From Deltaproteobacteria bacterium (GTDB taxonomy: Bacteria; Desulfobacterota; Syntrophia; Syntrophales; UBA5619), in the NCBI GenBank assembly GCA_021372695.1, contig JAJFTY010000057.1, forward strand, positions 1 through 28,252: 28,252 bases of DNA, written 5' to 3'. A program made the position numbers and the translations under genes. How positions within the stretch are numbered: the stretch's first letter is position 1; the number at the start of each line of letters is the position of its first letter. Below the pieces are notes generated by a model. It was given only the letters and a program-made list of their open reading frames with translations. It was not told the DNA's origin and made no database searches. Shown here piece after piece: positions 16,415-24,074 of this stretch.

Positions 16415-16493
16415 ACGCCTCACCATGTCGGGCTCTTGATCCAGAGGGGAGGTCAGTCTCCCGAAGATATCATTCCGAAAGGAGAAAGCAGCT

Positions 16494-17576
16494 ATGAAAA
16501 AAATCCTTTTAATCTTGTCCCTAATCCTTTTATTGGCTTTCACGACCGCTGCGAACGCGGAGATGAAGGCGGGTGCCTTTTCGGTGACCCCCTTCATCGG
16601 CGGGTACCTCTTCCAGGGCGAGGAGAACCTCAAAGACCCCCTGATCTACGGGCTCAGATTCGGTTCCAACATCACCCGGCACTGGGGTTTCGAAGGGGTA
16701 TTCTATTATGGGCAGTCGGAAAACAAGGCGCTGGCCGGGAACCCCGATGTCGATCTGTACAGCTATGGCGTTGAGGCCCTTTACAACTTCATGCCCGGAA
16801 GTAAGTTTGTGCCCTTCCTGGCAGCCGGTGGCGGCGGATCGCTTTTGCATGAATCGGGAGTGGGGACCCGCAGCCATCGGGGCATGCTGGATTATGGCGG
16901 CGGTCTCAAGTATTTCGTGACGGAGGACATCGCGCTCCGGGCCGACGTCCGCCACGTGATTCCTCTGAATGAAAGCAACAACAATCTGCTTTTCACCTTC
17001 GGGGTGAACTTCTTCTTCGGCGGTGTAAAGAAGGCTGCACCGGTTGTCGAGACGGCACGGGCCGCTGAGCCGGCGGCCGCTCCCGTGGTCGTGGCTCCGC
17101 CTCCGCCTCCCCCGCCTCCTGCTCCGGCACCGGAGCCTCTGCCCCCGCCTCCCCCGCCGCCTCCTCCGGTCGTAGAGAAGGCCGCGCCACCGGCGAGCGC
17201 CATGGAGAAGTCGATCACGGAGAAGGGAAGGGTGACCCTGAACGTGGAGTTCGACTTCGGCAAGGCCACGATCCGGAAGGGTGAACAGGCTGATATCGCA
17301 CAACTTGCGGACGTGATGAAGAAATACCCCGACCTCAAGATTACGATCGAGGGTCATACGGATAACGTGGGGAACGCGAAGTACAACGAGAAGCTTTCGT
17401 TGCAGCGGGCCAATGCCGTCAAGAAGAACCTGGTCGACAAGTACGGCATCGCGGCGTCGCGGCTGGACACGAAGGGCTACGGCATGACCAAGCCCATCGC
17501 CTCCAACAAGACGAAGGAGGGGCGCCAGAAGAACCGGCGGGTGGAAGCCTCCGCGGAGTACCTGATCAAGAAGTAG
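16494..17576 (+). CDS. OmpA-family outer membrane protein with polyproline linker
   Basis: A 360-residue outer membrane protein. Residues 1-22 are a signal peptide (KK, a hydrophobic run, cleavage at ANA-E). About 23-177 is an eight-strand beta-barrel domain of the OMP_b-brl type, with alternating aromatic and glycine strands such as GLRFGSNITRHWGFEGVFYY. A linker at about 182-235 contains runs of eight (202-209) and nine (217-225) prolines. About 245-355 is the OmpA C-terminal peptidoglycan-binding domain: VEFDFGKATI, IEGHTDNVGNAKYNEKLS with D290, R304, and KGYGMTKP. It anchors the outer membrane to the cell wall. AAAGGAGAAAG lies before the ATG and a strong terminator follows the gene. Confidence 0.92.
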   Translation: MKKILLILSLILLLAFTTAANAEMKAGAFSVTPFIGGYLFQGEENLKDPLIYGLRFGSNITRHWGFEGVFYYGQSENKALAGNPDVDLYSYGVEALYNFMPGSKFVPFLAAGGGGSLLHESGVGTRSHRGMLDYGGGLKYFVTEDIALRADVRHVIPLNESNNNLLFTFGVNFFFGGVKKAAPVVETARAAEPAAAPVVVAPPPPPPPPAPAPEPLPPPPPPPPPVVEKAAPPASAMEKSITEKGRVTLNVEFDFGKATIRKGEQADIAQLADVMKKYPDLKITIEGHTDNVGNAKYNEKLSLQRANAVKKNLVDKYGIAASRLDTKGYGMTKPIASNKTKEGRQKNRRVEASAEYLIKK

Positions 17577-17654
17577 GTCTACGAAGTCGCGGGGAGAAAA
17601 GCGCACGGAGCGCTCCAGGCCTGCGAATCCCATAGCGATAAGGAATCGATCGAG

Positions 17655-17692
17655 AAAAGAAGGGTGAGACCATGGTCTCGCCCTTCTTTTTT
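17655..17692 (+). terminator. Intrinsic terminator after the porin gene
   Basis: A 13-bp stem with one T-G pair (GAAGGGTGAGACC facing GGTCTCGCCCTTC) closes a tiny AT loop and is followed by TTTTTT. Flanking A and T runs extend the stem, so it could act on both strands, though no gene approaches from the right. It lies 80 bases past the porin stop. Confidence 0.9.
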
Positions 17693-17749
17693 AGCATACA
17701 TCGCAATATTCGAACTGTCAGCCCCACCTTTTTCCCCGAGCTTTTTTTC

Positions 17750-17778
17750 TTGACAATCGAATTTAGAGCGTTTAGAAA
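17750..17778 (+). promoter_or_regulatory. Promoter of the PHP gene
   Basis: Consensus TTGACA at 17750-17755 is followed after 17 bp by TAGAAA at 17773-17778. The surrounding sequence is the most AT-rich in this part of the window. It lies about 90 bp before the PHP gene and may also be the main promoter for the thiolase/DUF35 run. Confidence 0.55.
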
Positions 17779-17865
17779 GGAACCGTTGGTTGGCTGTCCA
17801 ATCAAAATTCTCTCACGATCCAATCACTGCTCATTTTCTTCAGAATTCACAACAGGCAGGTATCT

Positions 17866-18414
17866 ATGCTCTTGAAGGGATGCCTCCATACCCACACAAC
17901 CCATTCGGACGGGCAGCTCTCGCCCCAGGAAGTCGCCGACGCGTATGAATCAAAAGGATATGATTTTATTGCATTTACGGATCACGATTACCTGCTGAGG
18001 CAGAATTGCCGGGAGACCTACGGGCAGGTGAAAACGAACCTGCTTCTCTTCTACGGCGTCGAGCTGACGGTTTTTGTGAACGGATACGTCCATGTGGCGA
18101 AAATCGAAGGCGACCGCGAGGAGCTCCATGTCTTCTGCCACATCGGCGAATATGACCTCACCCCGGATCAGCTCTCTGCCCGGCTGGCGAAACTCGAAAA
18201 GATGTATCCCCTGGATGCCGTGGAGATCACGAAAAAGGGATTTCGTGACAAGGCTTTCGAGTCCCTGGAGATCGCCTATCCCAAAATGGCGTCCGACGAC
18301 TCGCACACCCTGAGCGGCATCGGCAGGGCGTGGATCGAGCTGGACGCGGAGCCGTCGAAGGATGCCATCATCCGGGCCATCCGGGCGGGGAAATTCTGGA
18401 ATTGTTACCTGTAG
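17866..18414 (+). CDS. PHP-domain metal-dependent phosphoesterase
   Basis: A 182-residue PHP domain protein. The metal ligands of the family are visible: H8, H10 and D15 in LHTHTTHSDG, D39/H40 in FTDHD, E66 in YGVELTV, H92 in CHIGEYD and D145/H147 in ASDDSH. Stand-alone PHP proteins hydrolyse phosphoesters such as 3',5'-bisphosphonucleotides or histidinol phosphate; the short length and lack of other domains leave the substrate open. GGCAGGT stands upstream of the ATG. A 108-bp gap containing a stem-loop separates it from the thiolase run, so co-transcription is possible but not certain. Confidence 0.85.
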   Translation: MLLKGCLHTHTTHSDGQLSPQEVADAYESKGYDFIAFTDHDYLLRQNCRETYGQVKTNLLLFYGVELTVFVNGYVHVAKIEGDREELHVFCHIGEYDLTPDQLSARLAKLEKMYPLDAVEITKKGFRDKAFESLEIAYPKMASDDSHTLSGIGRAWIELDAEPSKDAIIRAIRAGKFWNCYL

Positions 18415-18429
18415 CGGAGAAGGGCGGGG

Positions 18430-18471
18430 CGAATCGCGCTTCAAACGGAAAGGCAGCCGGAGTGCGATTCG
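18430..18471 (+). promoter_or_regulatory. Stem-loop or operator ahead of the thiolase/DUF35 run
   Basis: CGAATCGC at 18430-18437 and GCGATTCG at 18464-18471 are perfect inverted repeats, and the pairing extends inward three more positions with one G-U. No T-run follows. It could be a leader stem-loop controlling read-through from the PHP gene, or a widely spaced dyad for a regulator such as the TetR protein at the window end. Confidence 0.4.
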
Positions 18472-18522
18472 GATGGGCTGGTCCTTTCGTCATATCAGAG
18501 CAAACGGGAAGGAGGATTGACC

Positions 18523-19668
18523 ATGGGCAGGCGATTGGCCGTCTGTGCGGTGGCGCAGATCAAGAATCATCCCAACTACGATTATCTGCGCTTTCAAAAC
18601 ATGCTTCTGGAGTGTTTCGAGCCCATCATGGAGCAGACCAGGGTGACCTTCGATATGGAGAAGGGCATCCGGACGATCATCACCTGCTCGGATGATGTGT
18701 TCGATGCCCGGACCATCTCCGACAACGGCATCACCGATGTCGTGGGCGCCCACTTCCGCGGGGAGGAGAAGATGGCGCAGGAGAGCATCAACGGTCTCGG
18801 CTACGCGATGGCATGCGTGCTCTCCGGCCATGACGACGTGATCCTCTTCATGGGGCACTGCAAGGAGTCGCAGGGGGAGAGCCGCCGGATGGTTTCCAAC
18901 CTTGCCTATGACCCCTTCTACTGCAGGCCCCTGGGCATGGACTTCCACAACGTGGATGCCCTGCAGGCCAGGGCCTACATGGAAAAATCGAAGGTGACGG
19001 ACGAGCATCTGGCGAAGGTCGTGGTGCGCGCCCGGAAAAACGGACAAAGGAACCCCTATGGCCGCGAGAACAAAATCGTCGATGAAAAGGAGGCCCTGAA
19101 TTCGCCGATGTATGCCGACCCGCTCAGGGAACTCTATGTCTATCCGGTGACCGACTGGGCCTACGGCATGCTTCTGTGCTGCGAAGAGCGGGCCCGGGAG
19201 TTCACGAAAAATCCCGTCTGGATTACCGGGTATGGGAGCTGCGTGGACCGGTATTTCCTCGGAGACCGGGATTTGACCTCGAACTTTTCGCTCAAGAATG
19301 CCGCCGAGCGCGCATACGCCATGGCGGGCATCCGGGATCCCGAAAAGGAGGTCCAGCTTTTCGAACTCAGCGACCAGGCCGCATACCAGCTTCCGATGTG
19401 GGCCGAAGGCGTCGGGATCGCACCGGAGGGCCGGGGGGGGCAATGGATCGACGCAGGCGGCATGGACCGCTTCAACGTCAACCCGTCCGGGGGACAGCTG
19501 AACGGCAATCCGCTTCTTCTCGGCGGCGCGGCCCGGGCCATCGAATGCTACTACCACCTGACCGGCCAGGCGGGCGAACGCCAGGTGAAGGGCGCAAAAC
19601 GGGCCGTCGCCCAGGCGGCAACCGGCGGGGCCGGGCAGCATCAGGCCGTAATCGTCATGGAAGCGTAG
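18523..19668 (+). CDS. Thiolase-fold protein A (SCP-x thiolase-like, no catalytic Cys)
   Basis: A 381-residue member of the SCP-x/lipid-transfer thiolase group. Family marks are AYAMAGIRDPEKE near 265, NVNPSGGQLNGNP at 319-330, and a C-terminal QHQAVIVME strand. The usual nucleophilic Cys segment is replaced (the matching region reads EEKMAQESINGLG), the GHP histidine is N329, and the second histidine region reads QAATGGAG. Normal thiolysis chemistry is therefore unlikely. It is closest to protein C here (shared FDARTIS/WDGRTIS and FFLGDRDL/FFFGDRDL-like stretches). GGAAGGAGG precedes the ATG at 18523. Its partner B starts 12 bases after it. It probably forms a complex with B and a DUF35 protein, as Cys-less thiolase folds do in steroid aldolases; the substrate is unknown. 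Confidence 0.85.
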   Translation: MGRRLAVCAVAQIKNHPNYDYLRFQNMLLECFEPIMEQTRVTFDMEKGIRTIITCSDDVFDARTISDNGITDVVGAHFRGEEKMAQESINGLGYAMACVLSGHDDVILFMGHCKESQGESRRMVSNLAYDPFYCRPLGMDFHNVDALQARAYMEKSKVTDEHLAKVVVRARKNGQRNPYGRENKIVDEKEALNSPMYADPLRELYVYPVTDWAYGMLLCCEERAREFTKNPVWITGYGSCVDRYFLGDRDLTSNFSLKNAAERAYAMAGIRDPEKEVQLFELSDQAAYQLPMWAEGVGIAPEGRGGQWIDAGGMDRFNVNPSGGQLNGNPLLLGGAARAIECYYHLTGQAGERQVKGAKRAVAQAATGGAGQHQAVIVMEA

Positions 19669-19680
19669 GGAGGTCTGACT

Positions 19681-20880
19681 ATGACACATCGCAAGAAAAA
19701 CAGGAATGTCGGGATCATCGGGGTCGGACAGACGAAGCATTCCAGCCATCGCGAGGATGTGAACCAGCCGGAATTGATCCATGAGGCCGTGAGCCTGGCC
19801 CTGAAAGACGCGAACCTGACCCTGAAGGACATCGACTGCGTCGTGCACGGCAACATGGAGCTCTTCGAGATGGTGCACCAGCCGGACCTCTGGCATGTGC
19901 TGGGAACCGGCGCCTACGGCAAGGCGGCCATCCGGATCACCACCGGCGGCACGGTCGGGGCAACCCTCTCCTGTGCATCGGACAATCTCGTGGCGTCGGA
20001 AATGTACGATATCGTCATGGCGATCGGCTTCGAAAAGCTGCAGGAGGGGCACACCACGGGCGGCATCACCAACATGGCGGACCCGCTCTGGTTCAGGAAG
20101 ATCCAGGCCGGGGCCCTCACCGGCTCCTCGGCCTATGACGTCGAGCGGGAATTCGGCCTGGAGCGCGCGAACCGGGCCTCGCTGACCTACCGGATCATCA
20201 TGGACAAGCACGCGGGGCTGAACCCCAACGCGCACCGCGCCTTCGGCCTGGACTTCAGCCAGATCGACGACCTCATCCGGACCTCGCCGAAGCTCGTGGG
20301 CGAGCTGAAGCTCATCGAAATGTGCTCCCAGTCCGACGGGGCGTGCTGCGTCATCTTCGCCTGCGAGAAGAAGGCCAAAGAGCTTGCCAAAACCCCGGTC
20401 TGGATCCGCGATCATATCACCGTCCACAAGGAGGAGACCTTTAACATCTTCGGATACGACCGCAAGTTCCCGGTGCTCAAGTCGCATAAATTCGCGGCCG
20501 AGCAGCTGTTCCGGCGGAACGGGATCTCGGATCCGCTCGGCTACTTCGATGTCTTCGAAATGTACGATCCCGCCTCATGGTGGGCCATCGACTGGATCCG
20601 GGACTTCTTCGGCCTGAAGGGCGACGAGGCTCTCAAACTCATCGAGAACAGGGAGATCATGATCGGCGGCAAGATGCCCATCAACCCGTCGGGCGGCGTG
20701 ATCGGATCGAATCCCATCGGCGCGACCGCGCTGATCCGGGTGGCCGAGGCGGCGATGCAGGTGCGCGGCAATGCGGGGCCGCACCAGATCCCGACCCCGG
20801 TCAACCACGCCCTGGCCTCGGGGTTCGGCGGCACCATGTGGACCGTGCTCACGATGCTCGAGAAGGAACTGAACTGGTAG
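19681..20880 (+). CDS. Thiolase-fold protein B (SCP-x thiolase-like, no catalytic Cys)
   Basis: A 399-residue thiolase-fold protein. The N-terminal GIIGVGQTKHSSHREDVNQPE and the pattern INPSGGVIGSNPIGATALIR at 334-353 match the SCP-x thiolase group. Where thiolases have the acyl-binding Cys, B reads ITTGGTVGA, with Gly at that place. The GHP histidine is N344, and the C-terminal catalytic loop reads HALASGFGG, without His at the expected site. B is clearly related to D, not to A. GGGAGGT lies before the ATG. The gene is tightly packed (12 bp after A, 9 bp before the SCP2-DUF35 gene). It may be the non-canonical active subunit or a structural partner of A. Confidence 0.87.
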   Translation: MTHRKKNRNVGIIGVGQTKHSSHREDVNQPELIHEAVSLALKDANLTLKDIDCVVHGNMELFEMVHQPDLWHVLGTGAYGKAAIRITTGGTVGATLSCASDNLVASEMYDIVMAIGFEKLQEGHTTGGITNMADPLWFRKIQAGALTGSSAYDVEREFGLERANRASLTYRIIMDKHAGLNPNAHRAFGLDFSQIDDLIRTSPKLVGELKLIEMCSQSDGACCVIFACEKKAKELAKTPVWIRDHITVHKEETFNIFGYDRKFPVLKSHKFAAEQLFRRNGISDPLGYFDVFEMYDPASWWAIDWIRDFFGLKGDEALKLIENREIMIGGKMPINPSGGVIGSNPIGATALIRVAEAAMQVRGNAGPHQIPTPVNHALASGFGGTMWTVLTMLEKELNW

Positions 20881-20889
20881 GAGGGAGCC

Positions 20890-22080
20890 ATGGCAGAATA
20901 CTGGGGAGTCAAGGTCGAGGAGATCTTCAACACGATGAAGGAGCGCTTCCGTCCCGAAGGGGCCAAGGGGGTCGACGCCATTTTCGGATACGACATCCGG
21001 GACGAGGGCAAGTGGAAGCTGACGGTCAAAAACGGTACGATGGCGATCGAGAAAACCGACGACCTGTCCGGGTGCGCCGCGACCATGGCGGCCGACGGCG
21101 AGACCTTCGTCGGAGTCAACACCGGCAAAGTCGACGCGACGAACGCCTTCATGAGCGGAAAATTCACGGTGGAGGGCGACATGGCCCTCTTCGGGAAGAC
21201 CGGAAAGCTCTTCCGGAAATTCGTGATCGCCAAAAAGGAGATGACGACGAAGGAGTACCTGGCCGACATGTTCGCGACCGTGGTCCCGCGTTTCAGGCCG
21301 AAGGAGGCCGAGGGGCTCGAAGCCTCCTTCGGCTTCGATCTCGGCGGTCCGGACGGCGGAAAGTGGACCGTGTTCATCAAGGACAAGGTCTGCACGGTCA
21401 CGACGACGATCGAGGGCAAGCCGACCGTTACGCTGGAATTCAACGACGCCAGGGACTACGTCGATTTCATCCTCGGGAAGATCGACGCCCAGAGCATCCT
21501 GGCGGCCGGGAAGGCGGCCGCGAAGGGCGACATCAACATGATGGCCTCGAAATGGCCCATCCTGTTCGAGAAGTACAAGGACCCCCTGGCCGCCAATGTC
21601 CCGCAGCAGGAGCTGCTGGTGCTCAAGAAGACCATCTCCCTGGACCAGAAGTTTTCGACCGGCCCCGTCATGGGCAAGTTCCTCAAGGGGCTGAAGGAGA
21701 AGAAGATCTACGCAAACCAATGCCCCAGCTGCGGCCGCCTGCAGCTGCCGCCGCGGGAGGTGTGCGCCGAGTGCCGGGTGCGGGCGGGGGAGTTCCGGGA
21801 GGTGGGGCCCCGGGGCGAGGTCCGCTACATGGACGTCGTCTACTACGCCATGCCCGATCCGCTGACCGGCGTGGCCCGGGAAACCCCGTACGGGTCCATC
21901 TTCGTCCTCCTGGACGGCTGCAAGGGCAACGAGACCCTGCCTCACTTCATCCGGAAGGACCAGATCGAAAGGATCGAGCGGGGCTGGAACGAGAAGAAGG
22001 GCACCCGCGTCCGTCCGGTGTGGGAAGAGAACCGGATCGGCGACATCTGGGACATCAAATATTTCGAAATCGATGAGTGA
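20890..22080 (+). CDS. SCP2-SCP2-DUF35 fusion protein
   Basis: A 396-residue three-domain protein. Residues about 8-112 and 122-230 are two SCP2 (sterol carrier protein 2) modules. Both begin with similar helices and share WKLTVKNG/WTVFIKDK, with AATMAADGETFVGV/TLEFNDARDYVDFI as the second landmark. From about 255 a DUF35 unit follows: a lead helix FLKGLKEKKIYANQ, a zinc ribbon with C278, C281, C292 and C295 (CPSCGRLQLPPREVCAEC), then an OB-like barrel. SCP2 domains bind acyl-CoA or sterols in a hydrophobic pocket. DUF35 proteins bind and complement thiolase-fold enzymes. The fusion suggests delivery of a hydrophobic CoA ester to thiolases A/B upstream. AGGAGGGA is the ribosome-binding site. 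I know of no characterised protein with this layout. Confidence 0.85.
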   Translation: MAEYWGVKVEEIFNTMKERFRPEGAKGVDAIFGYDIRDEGKWKLTVKNGTMAIEKTDDLSGCAATMAADGETFVGVNTGKVDATNAFMSGKFTVEGDMALFGKTGKLFRKFVIAKKEMTTKEYLADMFATVVPRFRPKEAEGLEASFGFDLGGPDGGKWTVFIKDKVCTVTTTIEGKPTVTLEFNDARDYVDFILGKIDAQSILAAGKAAAKGDINMMASKWPILFEKYKDPLAANVPQQELLVLKKTISLDQKFSTGPVMGKFLKGLKEKKIYANQCPSCGRLQLPPREVCAECRVRAGEFREVGPRGEVRYMDVVYYAMPDPLTGVARETPYGSIFVLLDGCKGNETLPHFIRKDQIERIERGWNEKKGTRVRPVWEENRIGDIWDIKYFEIDE

Positions 22081-22091
22081 GGAGCCGGGAT

Positions 22092-23519
22092 ATGACGACC
22101 ACGCCAATGAAGGGATTTGAAGACAGCTACGTCATCGAGGGGAAAATGGCGCTCCCCTACACCTATTTTGCCGGCCGGGTGGGGAGCAAGTTCATCACGA
22201 CCCTCCGGGACGAGAAGAAGATCATGGGGGTGAGGTGCCCTGCCTGCAACATGGTCTATCTGCCGCCGCGGCAGGTCTGCGACAAGGACTTCACAGACAT
22301 CCGCGATCGATGGGTCGAGGTCGGAAACGAGGGCCGGGTGGTGAACTTCACGGTGGTGCGCTACGACGACAAGCACCTGCCGCGGAAGGCCCCTTCTGTC
22401 CTCGCCCTGATCAAGCTCGACGGCGCGGATACGCCGTTTGTGCACATCCTCGAGGAATGCGCGATCGGAGAGGTCAAGGTCGGCATGAAGGTCGAGGCGG
22501 TCTTCGCGAAGGAAACGACGAATACGATCCTCGACATCGACCATTTCAAACCCGCGCCGGAGAGGCTTTCGATCCACGAGATCAACGCGGCGCGGAAGCA
22601 GTGGACCCCCGCGGACGAACCCGAAACCCGTGAGAAAAGGAGAGGAGGCAGACCCGATATGTCGAAACCCGTCATCATCACCGCGGCGCTCACCGGAGCC
22701 ATCACCATGAAGGGCCTGAACCCGGCGGTGCCCTACAAACCGGAGGAATTCGCGGAGGAGGCTTACAAATGCTGGAAGGCCGGGGCCGCCATGGTGCATG
22801 TCCATGCCCGCGACGACAGCGGTTCGGCCACCCACGATCACGCCAGAATCCGGGCGACATACGACGCCATCAAACAGCGGTGCCCGGAGCTGATCGTCAA
22901 CCTGAGCTCTGCCGTCGGCATGCAGGTCACCCCGGAGCAGCGCATCTCGCAGATCGTCGCGGTCAAACCCGACATGGCCTCGCTCAACACCAACACGATG
23001 AACTTCGGCGCCATCGAACGGAAGACCGGGAGGATCTTCATCGACTACGTCTTCGAGAACACCTTCACCATGCTGCAGGATTTCGGCAAGGCCATGGAGG
23101 AAAACGGCGTGAAGCCGGAGATCGAATGCTACGACATGGGCGGATTGGACAACATCCTGCTCATCGGAAAGCAGGGGTTCTTCAGCGATCCGATGAACTT
23201 CAACTTCGTCTGGGGTGTCGCGGGCGGCCAGGCCTTCCGGACCGAGTCCTTCATCGCCATGATGAACGCGATTCCGGCCAGGGCAAACTTCACCACCTGC
23301 GGCGTCGGAACCGACCAGTACCCCTGCATCATGCAGTCGTGCATCCTGGGCGGGCACATGCGGGTCGGCCTCGAGGACAACGCCCGGATGCCCGACGGCC
23401 GGCTCGCCAAGGGGAGCTACGAACAGGTGGAGGTGGCGGTGACCATCGCGAACTGTCTCGGACGCCCGGTGGCGACGCCGGCTGAGGCGCGCCTGATCAT
23501 GGGACTCAGGAAAAAGTAG
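22092..23519 (+). CDS. DUF35 (zinc ribbon/OB) fused to BKACE beta-keto acid cleavage enzyme
   Basis: A single open frame of 475 residues. Residues 1 to about 155 are a DUF35 domain (CPACNMVYLPPRQVC, C49, C52, C63); the fourth zinc ligand is Asp 66 rather than Cys. A 35-residue charged linker leads to a BKACE (DUF849) TIM barrel from M190: metal-site HVH at 236-238 (MVHVHARDD), KPDMASLNTNTMNF, EIECYDMGGL, and the hallmark MRVGLEDN. BKACE enzymes convert a beta-keto acid plus acetyl-CoA to acetoacetate plus a new acyl-CoA. The usual TTGG loop reads SSAVG, so substrate range may differ. The start at 22092 follows GTGAGGAG; a second strong site precedes M190. The fusion would let DUF35 dock the BKACE on a thiolase complex. 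Confidence 0.87.
   Translation: MTTTPMKGFEDSYVIEGKMALPYTYFAGRVGSKFITTLRDEKKIMGVRCPACNMVYLPPRQVCDKDFTDIRDRWVEVGNEGRVVNFTVVRYDDKHLPRKAPSVLALIKLDGADTPFVHILEECAIGEVKVGMKVEAVFAKETTNTILDIDHFKPAPERLSIHEINAARKQWTPADEPETREKRRGGRPDMSKPVIITAALTGAITMKGLNPAVPYKPEEFAEEAYKCWKAGAAMVHVHARDDSGSATHDHARIRATYDAIKQRCPELIVNLSSAVGMQVTPEQRISQIVAVKPDMASLNTNTMNFGAIERKTGRIFIDYVFENTFTMLQDFGKAMEENGVKPEIECYDMGGLDNILLIGKQGFFSDPMNFNFVWGVAGGQAFRTESFIAMMNAIPARANFTTCGVGTDQYPCIMQSCILGGHMRVGLEDNARMPDGRLAKGSYEQVEVAVTIANCLGRPVATPAEARLIMGLRKK
22638..22661 (+). promoter_or_regulatory. Internal ribosome-binding site and ATG inside the DUF35-BKACE gene
   Basis: AGGAGAGGAGG at 22638-22648 lies 10 bases before an in-frame ATG at 22659, exactly where the BKACE domain begins. 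It is a better start signal than that of the full-length frame. It may produce a separate BKACE in addition to the fusion, or be a remnant of two genes that fused by loss of a stop codon. Confidence 0.6.
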
Positions 23520-23590
23520 AGCATCGGAATGCAGCCCTTCCCGGCGGATGGACCGGGGCCTGAAGCCGAAAGGCACAAAGGAGAAGCATC

Positions 23591-24058
23591 ATGTCGGATC
23601 CGTTCCAAGGCATCGAGCCGATGGTCTACCAGAGCCGGATCAACGTTCCCTACTCCTGGTGGGCCGGCGACACGGCGAGCCGATTCTTCGTCGCCCTGCG
23701 GGATGAACGAAAAATCCTGGGGACGAAGTGCGGCGCCTGCAACAGGGTTTTCCTGCCGCCGCGCAAGGTGTGCCCTGCCTGCTTCACCGAGAACAGGGAA
23801 TGGGTGGACCTCTCCGACGAGGGGACCCTCCTCTCCTTCAGCGTGGCGAGGCGCCATTTCGCCGCCATCCCCGCAGACCGGAAGGTGCCGGTCATCTGGG
23901 GCCTGATCCGGCTCGACGTCGCCGATACGGCGCTCCTGCACTACCTGGACGAGGTGGAGCCGGAGCAGGTGGCGATCGGAATGCGCGTGAAGGCGGTGTT
24001 TGCGGAGATGAGAAAAGGCGCCATCCGCGACATCACACACTTCAGACCGGTCAGATGA
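23591..24058 (+). CDS. DUF35 zinc-ribbon/OB-fold protein
   Basis: A 155-residue stand-alone DUF35 protein. A leading segment with YSWWAGDTASRFF precedes an intact zinc ribbon, C47, C50, C61 and C64 (CGACNRVFLPPRKVCPAC). An OB-fold-like barrel follows, with the family pattern VIWGLIRLDVADTALLHYL and RDITHFRPVR at the end. Such proteins act as a subunit of thiolase-fold enzymes, organising the CoA site. It lies 71 bp after the DUF35-BKACE gene and 16 bp before thiolase C, so C is its likeliest partner. AAAGGAG precedes the ATG. Confidence 0.9.
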   Translation: MSDPFQGIEPMVYQSRINVPYSWWAGDTASRFFVALRDERKILGTKCGACNRVFLPPRKVCPACFTENREWVDLSDEGTLLSFSVARRHFAAIPADRKVPVIWGLIRLDVADTALLHYLDEVEPEQVAIGMRVKAVFAEMRKGAIRDITHFRPVR

Positions 24059-24074
24059 CCCAGGAGCCCGAGAG

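Larger units (their letters stand above)
15976..16493. other. 518-bp gap: possible RNA relic and ompA promoter
   Basis: The left two-thirds is GC-rich with several inverted repeats, described separately as a possible structured RNA at about 16036-16194. The right end becomes AT-rich and holds the porin promoter and leader. A short GGGAG/CTCCC hairpin lies at about 16446-16461 in the leader. No protein gene is supported. Confidence 0.5.

Noticed and set aside
18490..20487. Very long minus-strand open frame opposite thiolases A and B
   Set aside because: It mirrors GC-rich third codon positions of the real genes; it has no start signal and no family-like motifs, and similar shadows lie opposite most genes here.
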